Positions 18,162-27,493 of a DNA stretch of 64,000 nucleotides are shown in pieces. Under the pieces are notes generated by a model. The model was not told where the DNA came from. It saw only the letters and a program-made list of their open reading frames with translations, and made no database searches. The DNA is from Terribacillus sp. FSL K6-0262 (GTDB lineage: Bacteria; Bacillota; Bacilli; Bacillales; Amphibacillaceae), in NCBI RefSeq assembly GCF_037977385.1, contig NZ_CP150277.1:1899001-1963000 (forward strand), written 5' to 3'. Made by a program: the position numbers and the translations under genes. Every line of letters starts with the position of its first letter. The stretch's first letter is position 1.

Positions 18162-18989
18162 ATGCATCTAACATTACAAGCGCTGGTCAAACTAGCACCT
18201 GAGATCAAGAAAAACCTAGGGGAAAATTGTGCGGTCGTTGTCACCGATAAAGAGCATTTTCTCTTCTCCTCCCAATCCAAAGACTTGGATTACAGCGTTA
18301 AAGTCGGAGATTACGCTTTTACGGATGACAATGATATATTGCGTCAGGCACTTGCAGGAGAAAAAGTGCAAATGCATATTCCAAAGGAACGTTATGGTGT
18401 CGGTATACAATACTCTGCCAACCCCATTCGTGATGAACAGGGTGAGATCATCGGTGTTTTCCAAGTCACCAAAACACTGAAGGATGAAGAGATATTAGAC
18501 CAGGAGCTGGATGGATTACGTGCCATCGTCAGCAGTCTCCAAGGAAAAGTGCAGCAAGTGGCCGCTCAAGCGGAAGAACTTTCCGCTACAAGCACGGATA
18601 TTAATAGTCAAGCATCCCATGCGAATGCGAATTCTCAGGAAATAAGTAAAGTAGTTCAATTGATTGAGGATATTTCGACACAGACGAACTTGCTTGGCTT
18701 GAACGCAGCCATCGAAGCAGCCCGCTCTGGCGATGCCGGCAGGGGATTCGGTGTCGTGGCGGATGAAATTCGCAAGCTTTCCATCGGCACAAAGGAAGCG
18801 GTAGGCACTATCGGCCAGTCGCTACAGGAAATCCGGACGAATATGGAGAACCTGACGCTGAGTATCGGTGAGGTATCCACCGCATCGGAAGAGCAATCCC
18901 GTGTCATGGTGAAGTTCATGGAAGATATCCAAAATCTTGATGAACAAAGTAATGGTATCGGCCAATACATCAAAGACATCACGAATTAA
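18162..18989 (+). CDS. Soluble methyl-accepting chemotaxis-like protein (YfmS type) 2
   Basis: 275 residues, a tandem paralogue of the preceding gene and 11 bases after it; AGGGG lies six bases before the ATG at 18162, which I prefer over the upstream TTG. Same layout: short N-terminal sensory domain ([13 protein letters not shown] ... [13 protein letters not shown]) and MCP hairpin with [22 protein letters not shown]-terminal domains differ more than signalling domains, suggesting duplication followed by sensor divergence. Confidence 0.85.
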   Translation: MHLTLQALVKLAPEIKKNLGENCAVVVTDKEHFLFSSQSKDLDYSVKVGDYAFTDDNDILRQALAGEKVQMHIPKERYGVGIQYSANPIRDEQGEIIGVFQVTKTLKDEEILDQELDGLRAIVSSLQGKVQQVAAQAEELSATSTDINSQASHANANSQEISKVVQLIEDISTQTNLLGLNAAIEAARSGDAGRGFGVVADEIRKLSIGTKEAVGTIGQSLQEIRTNMENLTLSIGEVSTASEEQSRVMVKFMEDIQNLDEQSNGIGQYIKDITN

Positions 18990-19036
18990 GAAGGACCAGG
19001 AGATAACTAGTTAAAATTTATTGGGGGAATGATTCT

Positions 19037-20053
19037 ATGAAATCTTTAGTATATTATGGATCGAAAAATGTAAAGGTTGAAAATATAGCCGAACCAGAGG
19101 TCACACAAGGGACTGTAAAAGTCAAAGTGAAATATGCAGGTATATGCGGTACCAATTTACATGAATACTTACATAAAACCTTTGTCACGGAAGACAAAAT
19201 GATTTTAGGTCATGAGTTTACAGGGGAAATCGTCGAAGTCGGAGAGGCTGTGACTGGATTCAAGACTGGAGATCGAGTAGCCATTGAACCGATCTGGGGA
19301 TGCGGCGAGTGTGATACATGCAAAACAGGAAACTATAATATATGTCCTGATATGAAATCTTATGGTATCCACGAGAATGGAGGATTTGCAGAATATGTCG
19401 TCGTGAAGGAAGCGAATCTATATGCGCTGCCTGATACCCTAAGCTATGAATTTGCAGCATTAGTGGAGCCTCTCGCTGTCATATTGCAGGCAATCAGAAA
19501 AAGCAAATTCAAAATCGGGGATAGCGTCGCCCTATTTGGTGCGGGACCGATCGGATTGCTTTTATCGGAAAGCTTGAGAGCAGCAGGGGCAAGTAAGATC
19601 TTTGTGGCTGAAGTCAGTGAAGAGCGCAGGGAGCTGGCATTGAAAATGGGTGCGGATATCGTCATCAACCCTGCCGAGGAAGATGCAGTGCAAGTCATTA
19701 AAGATAACACGAATGGCGGCGTGGATGTATCCTTTGATGCTGCAGGTGTGGAAGCTACATTCAACCAAGCTCTTGATTGCATCAAACCTAATGGGGAGTT
19801 CATGATTGTCAGTGTGTTCGCAAATCCGATCAATTATCACCCTACAGCGCAAGTAGTCAGTGAGAAAAAGATCAATTCCTCTCTCGGCTACAATAATATC
19901 TTCGCTCAAGCAATTGACTTGCTATCCAAGGGATCATTGAATGTCGAGCCCGTCATAACAAGTGTCATTTCCTTGGAGAATATTGTGGAAGATGGATTTG
20001 AAAAACTGATAAGCGATAAGAACGAATGCAAAATCCTGGTTCGTCCGAGCTGA
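19037..20053 (+). CDS. Zinc-dependent alcohol dehydrogenase, butanediol dehydrogenase-like
   Basis: 338-residue medium-chain dehydrogenase. Catalytic zinc ligands Cys37, His59, Glu60; structural zinc Cys89, Cys92, Cys95, Cys103; NAD-binding GAGPIGLL near residues 168-175. The pattern ICGTNLHEYL and the C-terminus KILVRP strongly recall B. subtilis BdhA (acetoin reductase/2,3-butanediol dehydrogenase). Threonine or sorbitol dehydrogenase are alternatives. GGGG ribosome site; single gene ending in a strong terminator. Confidence 0.8.
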   Translation: MKSLVYYGSKNVKVENIAEPEVTQGTVKVKVKYAGICGTNLHEYLHKTFVTEDKMILGHEFTGEIVEVGEAVTGFKTGDRVAIEPIWGCGECDTCKTGNYNICPDMKSYGIHENGGFAEYVVVKEANLYALPDTLSYEFAALVEPLAVILQAIRKSKFKIGDSVALFGAGPIGLLLSESLRAAGASKIFVAEVSEERRELALKMGADIVINPAEEDAVQVIKDNTNGGVDVSFDAAGVEATFNQALDCIKPNGEFMIVSVFANPINYHPTAQVVSEKKINSSLGYNNIFAQAIDLLSKGSLNVEPVITSVISLENIVEDGFEKLISDKNECKILVRPS

Positions 20054-20091
20054 GAATAAAGCGGCAGATTCCAATCTGCCGCTTTATTCTA
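20054..20091. terminator. Bidirectional terminator
   Basis: AATAAAGCGGCAGATT / AATCTGCCGCTTTATT, a perfect 16-bp stem with a two-base loop. Confidence 0.85.
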
Positions 20092-20261
20092 TGCAAATTA
20101 AAAAATCCAATTTCCCAATCAGTGTGTAGTCTCAGGTTCCGCGTTACGGCTCATTCATTTTCCTAATCCGCGGCCATGTGCTATTATTATATGGTACCCA
20201 CGTACCGTATAATATGATATTCCGTTATAGATACTCCCCTTTAGGAAAGAAGGTGTTTTAC

Positions 20262-20567
20262 ATGAATGATGCAGAAGAAATTAAAGTCACCCATAGATCG
20301 ACAAACGATAAGGATCAGCTGATTAAACGCTTGAAGCGGATAGAGGGCCAGGTCCGCGGTATCCAAAGCATGATTGAAAATGATCGGTATTGTGTGGATA
20401 TTCTTACGCAAATCTCCGCCATCAACGCAGCGATGAATAAAGTCGGCTTTCATTTATTGGAGCAGCATACCCACCATTGCGTAGCAGACGCGATAAAGGA
20501 TGGGGATGGACAAGAAGCCATCCAGGAATTGATGGAAGTAATCAAAAGGTTTTCTAAAACGTCCTGA
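20262..20567 (+). CDS. csoR: Copper-sensing repressor CsoR
   Basis: 101-residue four-helix repressor. The Cu(I) ligands of the family are present: Cys44, His69 and Cys73 (EQHTHHC). The DNA-contact region KRLKRIEGQVRGI lies at 23-34. Start chosen at 20262 after AAGAAGGTG; a longer reading frame from 20178 runs through the promoter region. Apo-CsoR represses the copper genes and is released by Cu(I). Matching operators precede copZ and copA. Confidence 0.93.
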   Translation: MNDAEEIKVTHRSTNDKDQLIKRLKRIEGQVRGIQSMIENDRYCVDILTQISAINAAMNKVGFHLLEQHTHHCVADAIKDGDGQEAIQELMEVIKRFSKTS

Positions 20568-20612
20568 TAGCAGCCAGCCGTTATATGCTGGCTTTCATGC
20601 TGTATATTTTTT

Positions 20613-20629
20613 ATACCTGACAAGGGTAT
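20613..20629 (+). promoter_or_regulatory. CsoR-type operator 1
   Basis: ATACCTGACAAGGGTAT is a pseudo-palindrome of the CsoR class. It precedes a possible 46-codon reading frame (20645-20785) rather than an annotated gene. Confidence 0.55.
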
Positions 20630-20644
20630 GGCAGCATAAGGGCG

Positions 20645-20785
20645 ATGTTAATTGGCGATGCATTTTTTCAGAGGAAAACGGGAATGATCCCAGTAAGTGG
20701 TGAGAAGGCTTATTTAAAGGGACAGCCGAAGATACCTTCTCGGTTTGCTGTTTTGGATCAGCCTGCGCCCTGTGTACAAAAATAA
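20645..20785 (+). CDS. Possible small ORF under CsoR-like operator
   Basis: 46 codons from ATG at 20645 to TAA. The product (MLIGDAFFQRKTG start, Cys near the end in PAPCVQK) has no recognised family. AAGGG lies close to the start, a poor ribosome site. It is listed only because a CsoR-type operator lies directly upstream. Confidence 0.25.
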   Translation: MLIGDAFFQRKTGMIPVSGEKAYLKGQPKIPSRFAVLDQPAPCVQK

Positions 20786-20807
20786 AAATGAAACAAAATA
20801 CTTTAAT

Positions 20808-20823
20808 TACCCTACAGGGGTAT
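20808..20823 (+). promoter_or_regulatory. CsoR operator 2, before copZ
   Basis: TACCCTACAGGGGTAT matches the classical copZA CsoR operator (TACCC, spacer, GGGGTA). It lies about 47 bases before the copZ start. Confidence 0.8.
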
Positions 20824-20869
20824 GGTAATATGATCGTGAAGATAAAAAACATACATTCAAGGAGGAATT

Positions 20870-21079
20870 ATGATGGAACAAGTCACTCTTAACGTACAAG
20901 GAATGTCTTGCGCACATTGCGTAAATGCCATAGAAGGAAATGTCGGTCAGCTTGATGGTGTGGATGCTGTCAAAGTGAACCTCGATGAAGCAAAAGTGGA
21001 TGTTGCATTCGATCCAAATACAGTAAAACTGAATGAGATCAAGGATGTAATCGAAGAACAGGGTTATGACGTAGAGTAA
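20870..21079 (+). CDS. copZ: Copper chaperone CopZ
   Basis: 69-residue cytosolic HMA-domain protein delivering Cu(I) to CopA. Metal site GMSCAHC (Cys14 and Cys17 counting from the first ATG). GGAGG at 20861; the second ATG (20873) has slightly better spacing than the first. Length and fold pattern are those of CopZ. A terminator follows, separating it from copA. Confidence 0.93.
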   Translation: MMEQVTLNVQGMSCAHCVNAIEGNVGQLDGVDAVKVNLDEAKVDVAFDPNTVKLNEIKDVIEEQGYDVE

Positions 21080-21098
21080 TCCTAAATAGATAGCCGTC

Positions 21099-21131
21099 AT
21101 CGGATCGTGCCTGGGCACGGTCTGATTTTTT
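21099..21131 (+). terminator. Terminator between copZ and copA
   Basis: ATCGGATCGTGCC / GGCACGGTCTGAT stem followed by TTTTTTC. Confidence 0.8.
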
Positions 21132-21140
21132 CAAAAGAAT

Positions 21141-21157
21141 ATACCCCTATGAGGTAT
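21141..21157 (+). promoter_or_regulatory. CsoR operator 3, before copA
   Basis: ATACCCCTATGAGGTAT, a CsoR-type pseudo-palindrome 20 bases before the copA start and just after the copZ terminator, implying separate CsoR-controlled initiation for copA. Confidence 0.7.
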
Positions 21158-21177
21158 GAAGGGATGGGAGTGAGAAG

Positions 21178-23595
21178 ATGAGTCAAAAGGAAGCAACCCT
21201 GCAAATAACCGGGATGACATGTGCAGCTTGTGCCACAAGGATTGAAAAAGGGCTGAACAAGGTCGAAGGTGTGGAAGAGGCCAATGTCAATCTTGCCCTT
21301 GAGAAAACAAGCATCAAATATGATGCAGATGTAACGGACATCACAAAATTCAAGGAAAAAGTGCAGTCCCTGGGTTATGGCATTGCAACGGATAAGGCTG
21401 ATTTCGATATCACCGGCATGACCTGTGCGGCTTGCGCGAATAGGATTGAAAAGCGTTTGAATAAGCTGGATGGAGTCGATAAAGCGACGGTCAACTTTGC
21501 GTTGGAATCCGTCATGGTGGACTATTATCCGGATCAGGTATCGGTTCCTGATATGAAGGAAGCGATACAGAAACTTGGTTATACCCTTGAACAAAAGCAG
21601 GATACACAGGGCGGGAAAGTGGACCATCGTCAGAAAGAGATTGAGAAGCAGCAGGGAAAATTCTTGTTTTCCCTGATTTTATCACTTCCATTGCTATGGG
21701 CAATGGTCAGTCACTTTACCTTTACATCCTTCATCTGGGTGCCGGATATGTTCCTGGATCCTTGGGTGCAGCTCGCCCTTTCGACGCCTGTCCAATTCAT
21801 CGTAGGCAGACAATTTTATGTGGGAGCATATAAGGCGTTAAGGAATAAGAGCGCGAACATGGATGTGCTGGTTGCTTTGGGTACTTCGGCTGCTTATTTC
21901 TATTCGCTGTATTTGAGCTTTGCATCCATTGGTTCGGATGCGCATATGGTGGAGCTTTATTATGAAACAAGTGCCGTTCTGATCACGTTGATCATTTTAG
22001 GTAAACTATTCGAAGCCAAAGCGAAAGGACGCTCGTCCGAGGCTATCAAGAAGCTGATGGGCCTGCAGGCAAAAAACGCGACCGTCCTCCGTGGCGGACA
22101 GGAAATGATCATCCCGGTCGAAGAAGTCCTGGAAGCGGATATCGTGTATGTGAAGCCGGGTGAAAAGATCCCCGTTGATGGCGAGATTGTCGAAGGGCAG
22201 TCGGCACTTGATGAATCCATGCTGACGGGTGAAAGCATCCCGGTCGATAAATCCATCGGGGACAATGTCATCGGGTCGACGATCAATAAAAATGGTTTCT
22301 TGAAAATAAAAGCAACAAAGGTCGGGAAGGACACCGCCTTGGCGCAAATCATCAAGGTGGTGGAAGAAGCACAGGGTTCCAAAGCGCCGATCCAGCGGCT
22401 GGCTGATGTTATTTCAGGTATTTTTGTACCGATTGTCGTCGGCATTGCACTTGTAACCTTCCTTATTTGGTATTTTGCCGTAAGTCCCGGCGATTTCGCC
22501 GAGGCGCTGGAGAAATTCATTGCCGTACTGGTCATTGCCTGCCCCTGTGCGCTCGGTCTGGCAACACCGACTTCCATCATGGCCGGTTCTGGCCGTGCTG
22601 CCGAATTCGGCATCCTGTTCAAAGGCGGGGAGCATCTGGAAGCCACGCATCGTTTGGACACGATCATTCTGGATAAAACCGGGACCGTCACAAATGGTAA
22701 GCCTGCCTTGACCGATATTGTGCTGGCAGAAGGTATAGATGAAACAGAATTCCTGAAGCTTGTGGGTACCGCTGAGAGAAATTCGGAACATCCGCTTGCC
22801 GAAGCAATCGTCCAAGGCATACAGGAGAAAGGGATCGAGCTTGGTTCCGCGCAAACATTTGAGGCCATCCCTGGATACGGTATCGAAGCATCCGTGGACG
22901 GGAAGCAGCTGTTGATTGGCACACGCAGACTCATGCAGAAATATGACATTCATGCAGAGGGCGTGTCAGCAGGAATGGAGCAGCTGGAGAAGCAAGGCAA
23001 AACAGCCATGCTGGCAGCCATCGATGGAAACTATGCCGGTATTGTTGCCGTTGCGGACACCATCAAGGAAACTTCAAAAGAAGCCATCAGCCGGCTGCAT
23101 GAGATGGGCTTGGATGTGGTGATGATCACAGGGGATAACACCCAGACAGCCAAAGCGATCGCCGAGCAGGTCGGCATTGAGCAGGTCATCGCCGAGGTGC
23201 TGCCAGAAGGCAAGGCAGACGAGGTGAAAAAACTGCAGCTGGCAGGTAAGAAAGTGGCGATGGTAGGAGATGGCATAAATGATGCCCCTGCCCTTGCGGT
23301 AGCCGATATCGGGATGGCGATCGGTACGGGCACCGATGTCGCCATGGAAGCTGCCGATATCACCCTCATCCGCGGGGAATTGACAAGCATTGCGGACGCA
23401 ATCTATATGAGCAAAAAGACCATCACCAATATCAAGCAAAATCTTTTCTGGGCCCTTGCATACAACAGTCTGGGCGTTCCCGTCGCAGCCATAGGCCTGC
23501 TGGCTCCATGGCTGGCAGGAGCAGCGATGGCATTCAGCTCGGTGTCGGTTGTCCTCAATGCATTAAGGCTGCAAAGGACGAAATTGAAAGCATGA
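21178..23595 (+). CDS. copA: Copper-exporting P1B-type ATPase CopA
   Basis: 805-residue membrane pump exporting Cu(I). Two N-terminal HMA domains with GMTCAAC (Cys15/18 and Cys83/86); eight membrane helices; the transport-site CPC at 455-457; phosphorylation motif DKTGT at Asp499; SEHPLA in the nucleotide domain; GDGIND before the last helices. All P1B-1 (Cu+) signatures are present. Follows its own CsoR operator; downstream genes are a small membrane peptide and a YdhK lipoprotein. Confidence 0.96.
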   Translation: MSQKEATLQITGMTCAACATRIEKGLNKVEGVEEANVNLALEKTSIKYDADVTDITKFKEKVQSLGYGIATDKADFDITGMTCAACANRIEKRLNKLDGVDKATVNFALESVMVDYYPDQVSVPDMKEAIQKLGYTLEQKQDTQGGKVDHRQKEIEKQQGKFLFSLILSLPLLWAMVSHFTFTSFIWVPDMFLDPWVQLALSTPVQFIVGRQFYVGAYKALRNKSANMDVLVALGTSAAYFYSLYLSFASIGSDAHMVELYYETSAVLITLIILGKLFEAKAKGRSSEAIKKLMGLQAKNATVLRGGQEMIIPVEEVLEADIVYVKPGEKIPVDGEIVEGQSALDESMLTGESIPVDKSIGDNVIGSTINKNGFLKIKATKVGKDTALAQIIKVVEEAQGSKAPIQRLADVISGIFVPIVVGIALVTFLIWYFAVSPGDFAEALEKFIAVLVIACPCALGLATPTSIMAGSGRAAEFGILFKGGEHLEATHRLDTIILDKTGTVTNGKPALTDIVLAEGIDETEFLKLVGTAERNSEHPLAEAIVQGIQEKGIELGSAQTFEAIPGYGIEASVDGKQLLIGTRRLMQKYDIHAEGVSAGMEQLEKQGKTAMLAAIDGNYAGIVAVADTIKETSKEAISRLHEMGLDVVMITGDNTQTAKAIAEQVGIEQVIAEVLPEGKADEVKKLQLAGKKVAMVGDGINDAPALAVADIGMAIGTGTDVAMEAADITLIRGELTSIADAIYMSKKTITNIKQNLFWALAYNSLGVPVAAIGLLAPWLAGAAMAFSSVSVVLNALRLQRTKLKA

Positions 23596-23617
23596 CCGCA
23601 GAAAGAAGGGGCTGCAT

Positions 23618-23716
23618 ATGAATCAAAAAAGAAGCATTCTGATTTGGGCGATTTCGGCTGTTGTGTATCTTGGTGCCGTCATCCTGGTCTACAGTTTGTT
23701 TTCTGGTATGCATTAG
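23618..23716 (+). CDS. 32-residue membrane peptide downstream of copA
   Basis: Short gene from ATG at 23618 preceded by AAGGGG; product has a basic MNQKRS start and one hydrophobic helix (about 7-29), ending SGMH. It lies 22 bases after copA and 44 before the YdhK gene on the same strand, so it is probably in the same transcript. No family recognised; position suggests a small partner of CopA or of copper stress. Confidence 0.6.
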   Translation: MNQKRSILIWAISAVVYLGAVILVYSLFSGMH

Positions 23717-23760
23717 TATCTGCTGATGGAAACAGCAAGCTTTAAGGAGGAAAAGACCAT

Positions 23761-24330
23761 ATGCTAGGAAAAAAAGTCATCATGGCAGGCTTCTCGCTTC
23801 TGGCTGCAGGGACGTTGGCTGCATGCAGCGGCGGGGATGATAACGAGACGGATGACATGGACCATGCCTCCCACTCGGAGGAAAGTATGGAAGGCATGCA
23901 TCATTCCAGTTCCGGTGCCGTTCCTGAAGGATTGCAGGAAGCCGAGCATCCGACCTATGAGGTTGGCAGCAAAGCGATCATATCCGCCGATCACATGGAA
24001 GGCATGGAAGGTGCGGAAGCAACGATTGTGGGGGCATATGACACAACGGCTTACGTGATATCATATACCAGGACAGATACCGGCGAAGAAGTGAAGCATC
24101 ATAAATGGATCATCCAGGAAGAGATAGGGGATGCAGGCGAAGCCCCCTATAAGGCGGGAGATGAAGTCATCATCGATGCCGATCATATGGATGGAATGGA
24201 TGGTGCGACAGCAGTGATTGAATCGGCAGTGCCCACTACCGTTTATATGGTCGACTACACGTCGGCAACAGACGGAGAAAAAGTGCAAAATCACAAATGG
24301 GTCACCGAAAGTGAATTGTCAGCTGAATAG
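23761..24330 (+). CDS. YdhK-family lipoprotein (two DUF1541 domains)
   Basis: 189-residue lipoprotein with lipobox AAC near residue 21, a His/Met/Asp-rich linker (HASHSEESMEGMHHSS), and two DUF1541 repeats of about 60 residues (each with ADHMEGMEGA or ADHMDGMDGA and HHKWI/NHKWV). Met/His richness and position after copA suggest extracytoplasmic copper binding; the biochemical role in the family is not known to me. AAGGAGG precedes the ATG. Confidence 0.88.
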   Translation: MLGKKVIMAGFSLLAAGTLAACSGGDDNETDDMDHASHSEESMEGMHHSSSGAVPEGLQEAEHPTYEVGSKAIISADHMEGMEGAEATIVGAYDTTAYVISYTRTDTGEEVKHHKWIIQEEIGDAGEAPYKAGDEVIIDADHMDGMDGATAVIESAVPTTVYMVDYTSATDGEKVQNHKWVTESELSAE

Positions 24331-24340
24331 AATGAATCAA

Positions 24341-24379
24341 AACAGCCAATTGCTGATGGGAATCGGTAATTGGCTGTTT
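24341..24379. terminator. Bidirectional terminator after copper operon
   Basis: AACAGCCAATT / AATTGGCTGTT arms around a 16-base loop, between convergent genes. Confidence 0.7.
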
Positions 24380-24393
24380 GACTGTCGATGAAA

Positions 24394-25098
24394 TCATTTA
24401 TACAAAAACACACGCAGCTTTTCATTCTTATCGATGGTTGCCAGCAGGACATTATCGACTTCCGTCTGATAATTACTTCTTAAGTGGGACACGAGCCATG
24501 CTTCATCCTTCTGGGTTCCATGCAGCTCCTTATACATGATTCTCCCATCCTTTATGATGGACCTTGGCAAATCGAAGGGCTGCACGTCAATCTGCATGGC
24601 CGCTGGTGTGAGAGGCTCATACTTGGGATCGAGAAAGAACGATATCTTTCCTTCCGCTTTCCACAGCGCCAACGCCACCTTTTTCACATCCTCCACCTTC
24701 CCCTTGCGCAGCTCCTCCAATAACACATCGATCGATATCCGGGCATGGCGCAGCCCTTCATAAAGGATTTCTCCATCCTGGACGATCGGGATCGGCCGAT
24801 GATTGATCAAATTCCGGAACCATGGCCATTTCAAAATAAGGAAAATCCCGCCAAGGTATAAGAGCACCAATACTGCAGTCGTAATGATGGAGCCCTTCAG
24901 GCCCAGCTCCTCGTCCGAAAGAGGGTGGGCAATGATATTCCCGACGACCAAAGCAATCACAAAATCAAGCAGTCTCAGCTGCGAAATGGAGCGCTGCCCC
25001 AGCACTTTTGCGACAAACAATAAAAAGATGAAGGACACGACGGCCCGAAGAGCCCATTCGACAGATGTAAGTGTTTCTTGGCTATGGAAGAAATCCAA
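24394..25098 (-). CDS. DUF421 membrane protein (YetF/YrbG type)
   Basis: About 234 residues: three N-terminal membrane helices (KVLGQRSISQLRLLDFVIALVVGNIIAHPL region) followed by a cytosolic alpha/beta domain with GEILYEGLRHARIS and a C-terminal YetF-type domain. I prefer the TTG at 25098, ten bases after AAAGGA; a GTG at 25107 touches the ribosome site. Family function is unknown, with links to spore or membrane stress in bacilli. Confidence 0.85.
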   Translation of the reverse strand: MDFFHSQETLTSVEWALRAVVSFIFLLFVAKVLGQRSISQLRLLDFVIALVVGNIIAHPLSDEELGLKGSIITTAVLVLLYLGGIFLILKWPWFRNLINHRPIPIVQDGEILYEGLRHARISIDVLLEELRKGKVEDVKKVALALWKAEGKISFFLDPKYEPLTPAAMQIDVQPFDLPRSIIKDGRIMYKELHGTQKDEAWLVSHLRSNYQTEVDNVLLATIDKNEKLRVFLYK

Positions 25099-25260
25099 AT
25101 TAGGCACATCCTTTGTTCAATAGGGTGTAATCACCGCTGATCGGTGTTACAGTTATTTCCCACTTTCCCGTCCGGTATCCTTTTGACAGATATAAATAAG
25201 CATCAGATAATCCCTGGGAAGGAATATCTGATGCCTTGTAATTGTGGCCGGCAGCCGCGC

Positions 25261-26418
25261 TCAGCTAGCAGCCCCTTTTATTTGTTTGGGAGGAAGCCTC
25301 AGGTTCCCCAGCATGAACTTCATACTTAGCAAGACCTCGATAAGAAGCAGGAAGAGAATGACCCAAATCCCAATATGGATGACAGCGGATGGAAGAGAGG
25401 ACAAGCCTGCTCCTGTATGACTTTGGAAGGTGAATGTATAAAACATGCCAAACGTGAATAAACGGCTCCACTGGGAGACATCATACACCAATATTCCCTT
25501 TGCGAATCCAAGACGCTGCATGCGTCTGATAAGCCGATAAACCTCTATCGACTCCACCATCAAAAAGACGGAAGCTGTGATGCCCCATAAGGCGAGCAGT
25601 ACGGCTGTGGAGTAAACATTGGCGTAAATGCCGGCGAGTCCGGTGATCGACAGAGCCCCGTGCAGGATACAGTTTGTATTATTCCAATCCGATGTAATAT
25701 CGAGCTGCCGGAAATTCCCGATATAGCGGCAGAGGATGAATGCGGCACAAACCAGATAAAATGCTATTCCGATCACCAGGAAGGAAATATTCACATAACC
25801 GGCAATCTTCCCTTCAAAAACCGTATGAAGTTCCAGGATGAGAGACTGTGTGCTCACCGTAGTCAAAAGCAGGATGCCATGAACGTTCCGCCACAGCTTC
25901 AATCTATACATATTCCGGAAGGAAAATAGGCTTAATGTGATAAAAGCCATCCATAAGAAAATATTTAGGATGGCGATATACTTGGCCGCCAGCTGCCACA
26001 TGGGAAAATGATTGTATAATAGAATGCTGCAAATCGACGTCCCCGCAACCCATGTTCCTATACCAAATCGATTAATCGGATTGGCAAGATGGCTGGTTTT
26101 GAACTGATTGTGTATAAGTGCAAGAAACAGCGAGAATAAAAAAGAAATCCACAAAGAAAAAGTAAGGATACTTAGGAGTTTATCCAATTCTTTGATTTCC
26201 CCTGTACTGAAATAATTGGACAATACACCCTGCGTGATGATTCCCAGTGCCATGACAGCAGCAAGGGAAGAGGTTTTTATATAAACCTTCTTCCATATAA
26301 AAACCGCAATCAGCAGGGCGCACATGATCATCATCAATAAAAAATAAAGCAATGCAATCACCTGTATTAAATAATTTTGCCGATAGTCACTGATATACTG
26401 TAACACGAAATACGGCAT
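25261..26418 (-). CDS. Multi-pass membrane protein of unknown function
   Basis: Up to 385 residues with about ten hydrophobic helices across the whole length and a basic tail. I do not recognise a family; helix number is compatible with TDT/SLAC1-like proteins but no signature residue supports that. The start is uncertain: the ATG at 26418 lies in the hairpin that terminates selU and lacks a ribosome site; an internal TTG near residue 23 follows AGGTG. The gene lies downstream of selD-selU but is probably separate. Confidence 0.6.
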   Translation of the reverse strand: MPYFVLQYISDYRQNYLIQVIALLYFLLMMIMCALLIAVFIWKKVYIKTSSLAAVMALGIITQGVLSNYFSTGEIKELDKLLSILTFSLWISFLFSLFLALIHNQFKTSHLANPINRFGIGTWVAGTSICSILLYNHFPMWQLAAKYIAILNIFLWMAFITLSLFSFRNMYRLKLWRNVHGILLLTTVSTQSLILELHTVFEGKIAGYVNISFLVIGIAFYLVCAAFILCRYIGNFRQLDITSDWNNTNCILHGALSITGLAGIYANVYSTAVLLALWGITASVFLMVESIEVYRLIRRMQRLGFAKGILVYDVSQWSRLFTFGMFYTFTFQSHTGAGLSSLPSAVIHIGIWVILFLLLIEVLLSMKFMLGNLRLPPKQIKGAAS

Positions 26419-26448
26419 AAAAGCGCAGGATTCATCCCTGCGCTTTGG
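26419..26448 (-). terminator. Terminator at the end of selU
   Basis: Minus-strand AAAGCGCAGG-GATGAAT-CCTGCGCTTT stem overlapping the selU stop codon region, followed by a short T-rich stretch. Confidence 0.6.
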
Positions 26449-27475
26449 TCTGCTGTATGTCTAGTTTTATTTTTTCGATGGCATCTTCCACACTCACCGC
26501 CCGGATATGCGTTTGCTGATCTTCCGGACAGGAAGCGGAATGGTTATACTGCGGATCATAATAGTGAACCAACAGCAATTCCGCCGCCACAGCATATTCC
26601 CCGCTTTCCAAGCATTGCTCGATTTCCCTGGCGATGGGTGTATGGATACGTCGTTTTATCCGGCTGAAGGCTTCCATGAATCTCTCAGGATGCTTCGCAG
26701 GCTGATAGACTTCCAGGATATGTGCGACGCGCTTTTCCAGCGGTAAGTCAATGAAAAGCTGTCTGCTGCGCTCTTTTTTCTGGTAGAACTTATCAGGGAT
26801 CGTTATCTTGCCGATGCGCTTGCTTTCACCTTCTGCGAACACAAACGGTTCGTCCTGATATTCAAGCATTTTCTCAAGCAGCAGGAAATCGAAGGCACGC
26901 TGATTATTCGGCTCCATTCCGATATGACCGAAAATCGATCCGCGGTGACCGGCCATTTGTTCCAGATTGATGACTGGATAGCCTTCTTCCTGCAGCCTTT
27001 CCAATATAATCGTTTTCCCATTGCCGGTACCGCCATTCAATACGATAAGTTCAGGAGCAAAGTCCATCTCATCCAGAAGACTGACAGCCCACTTCCGATA
27101 AGCACGAATCCCGCCATTCAAGCGCGTGACATTCCGGACACCCATCAGATCCACCACAGTGGCTGCTGTTTTACTGCGCATCCCCCCGCGCCAGCAGAAA
27201 ACAGTGACAGGGGTATCGATCTGTTGGAATCTCGCGATAAAGTCAGGAAGTTTCTTGGAGAAGATGGCAAGTCCTCTTTGTTTGGCGGCTTCCGGTCCGA
27301 CCTGCTTATAAATCGTCCCGACCTCGCTGCGCTCTTCGTCCGTGAATACGGGGATATTGATGCTTCCCGGGATGGTCGACTCCTGGAACTCCTTGGGAGA
27401 ACGGACATCGACAATCGTGTGGCTTTGCTGCACTTTGCGTTTATATAATTCGTCAGGCTTTATGTCCTCGAACAT
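26432..27475 (-). CDS. selU: tRNA 2-selenouridine synthase SelU/MnmH
   Basis: 347 residues. Uses selenophosphate to replace sulfur of 2-thiouridine at the wobble position of tRNAs for Lys, Glu and Gln, via a geranylated intermediate. N-terminal rhodanese domain with catalytic Cys94 in VFCWRGGMRS; C-terminal P-loop domain with GGTGNGKT at about 148-155. Length and both motifs fit YbbB/MnmH. It starts 18 bases after selD, which supplies selenophosphate, forming a two-gene operon. Confidence 0.92.
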   Translation of the reverse strand: MFEDIKPDELYKRKVQQSHTIVDVRSPKEFQESTIPGSINIPVFTDEERSEVGTIYKQVGPEAAKQRGLAIFSKKLPDFIARFQQIDTPVTVFCWRGGMRSKTAATVVDLMGVRNVTRLNGGIRAYRKWAVSLLDEMDFAPELIVLNGGTGNGKTIILERLQEEGYPVINLEQMAGHRGSIFGHIGMEPNNQRAFDFLLLEKMLEYQDEPFVFAEGESKRIGKITIPDKFYQKKERSRQLFIDLPLEKRVAHILEVYQPAKHPERFMEAFSRIKRRIHTPIAREIEQCLESGEYAVAAELLLVHYYDPQYNHSASCPEDQQTHIRAVSVEDAIEKIKLDIQQTKAQG

Positions 27476-27493
27476 AACTCGCTACACTTCTTC

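Noticed and set aside
20191..20210. ATGGTACCCACGTACCGTAT before csoR as a fourth CsoR operator
   Set aside because: It is an inverted repeat but lacks the CCC/GGG tracts typical of CsoR sites; it may be part of the promoter only.
21960..22949. 329-codon minus-strand frame opposite copA
   Set aside because: Antisense shadow of a gene with all P-type ATPase motifs.
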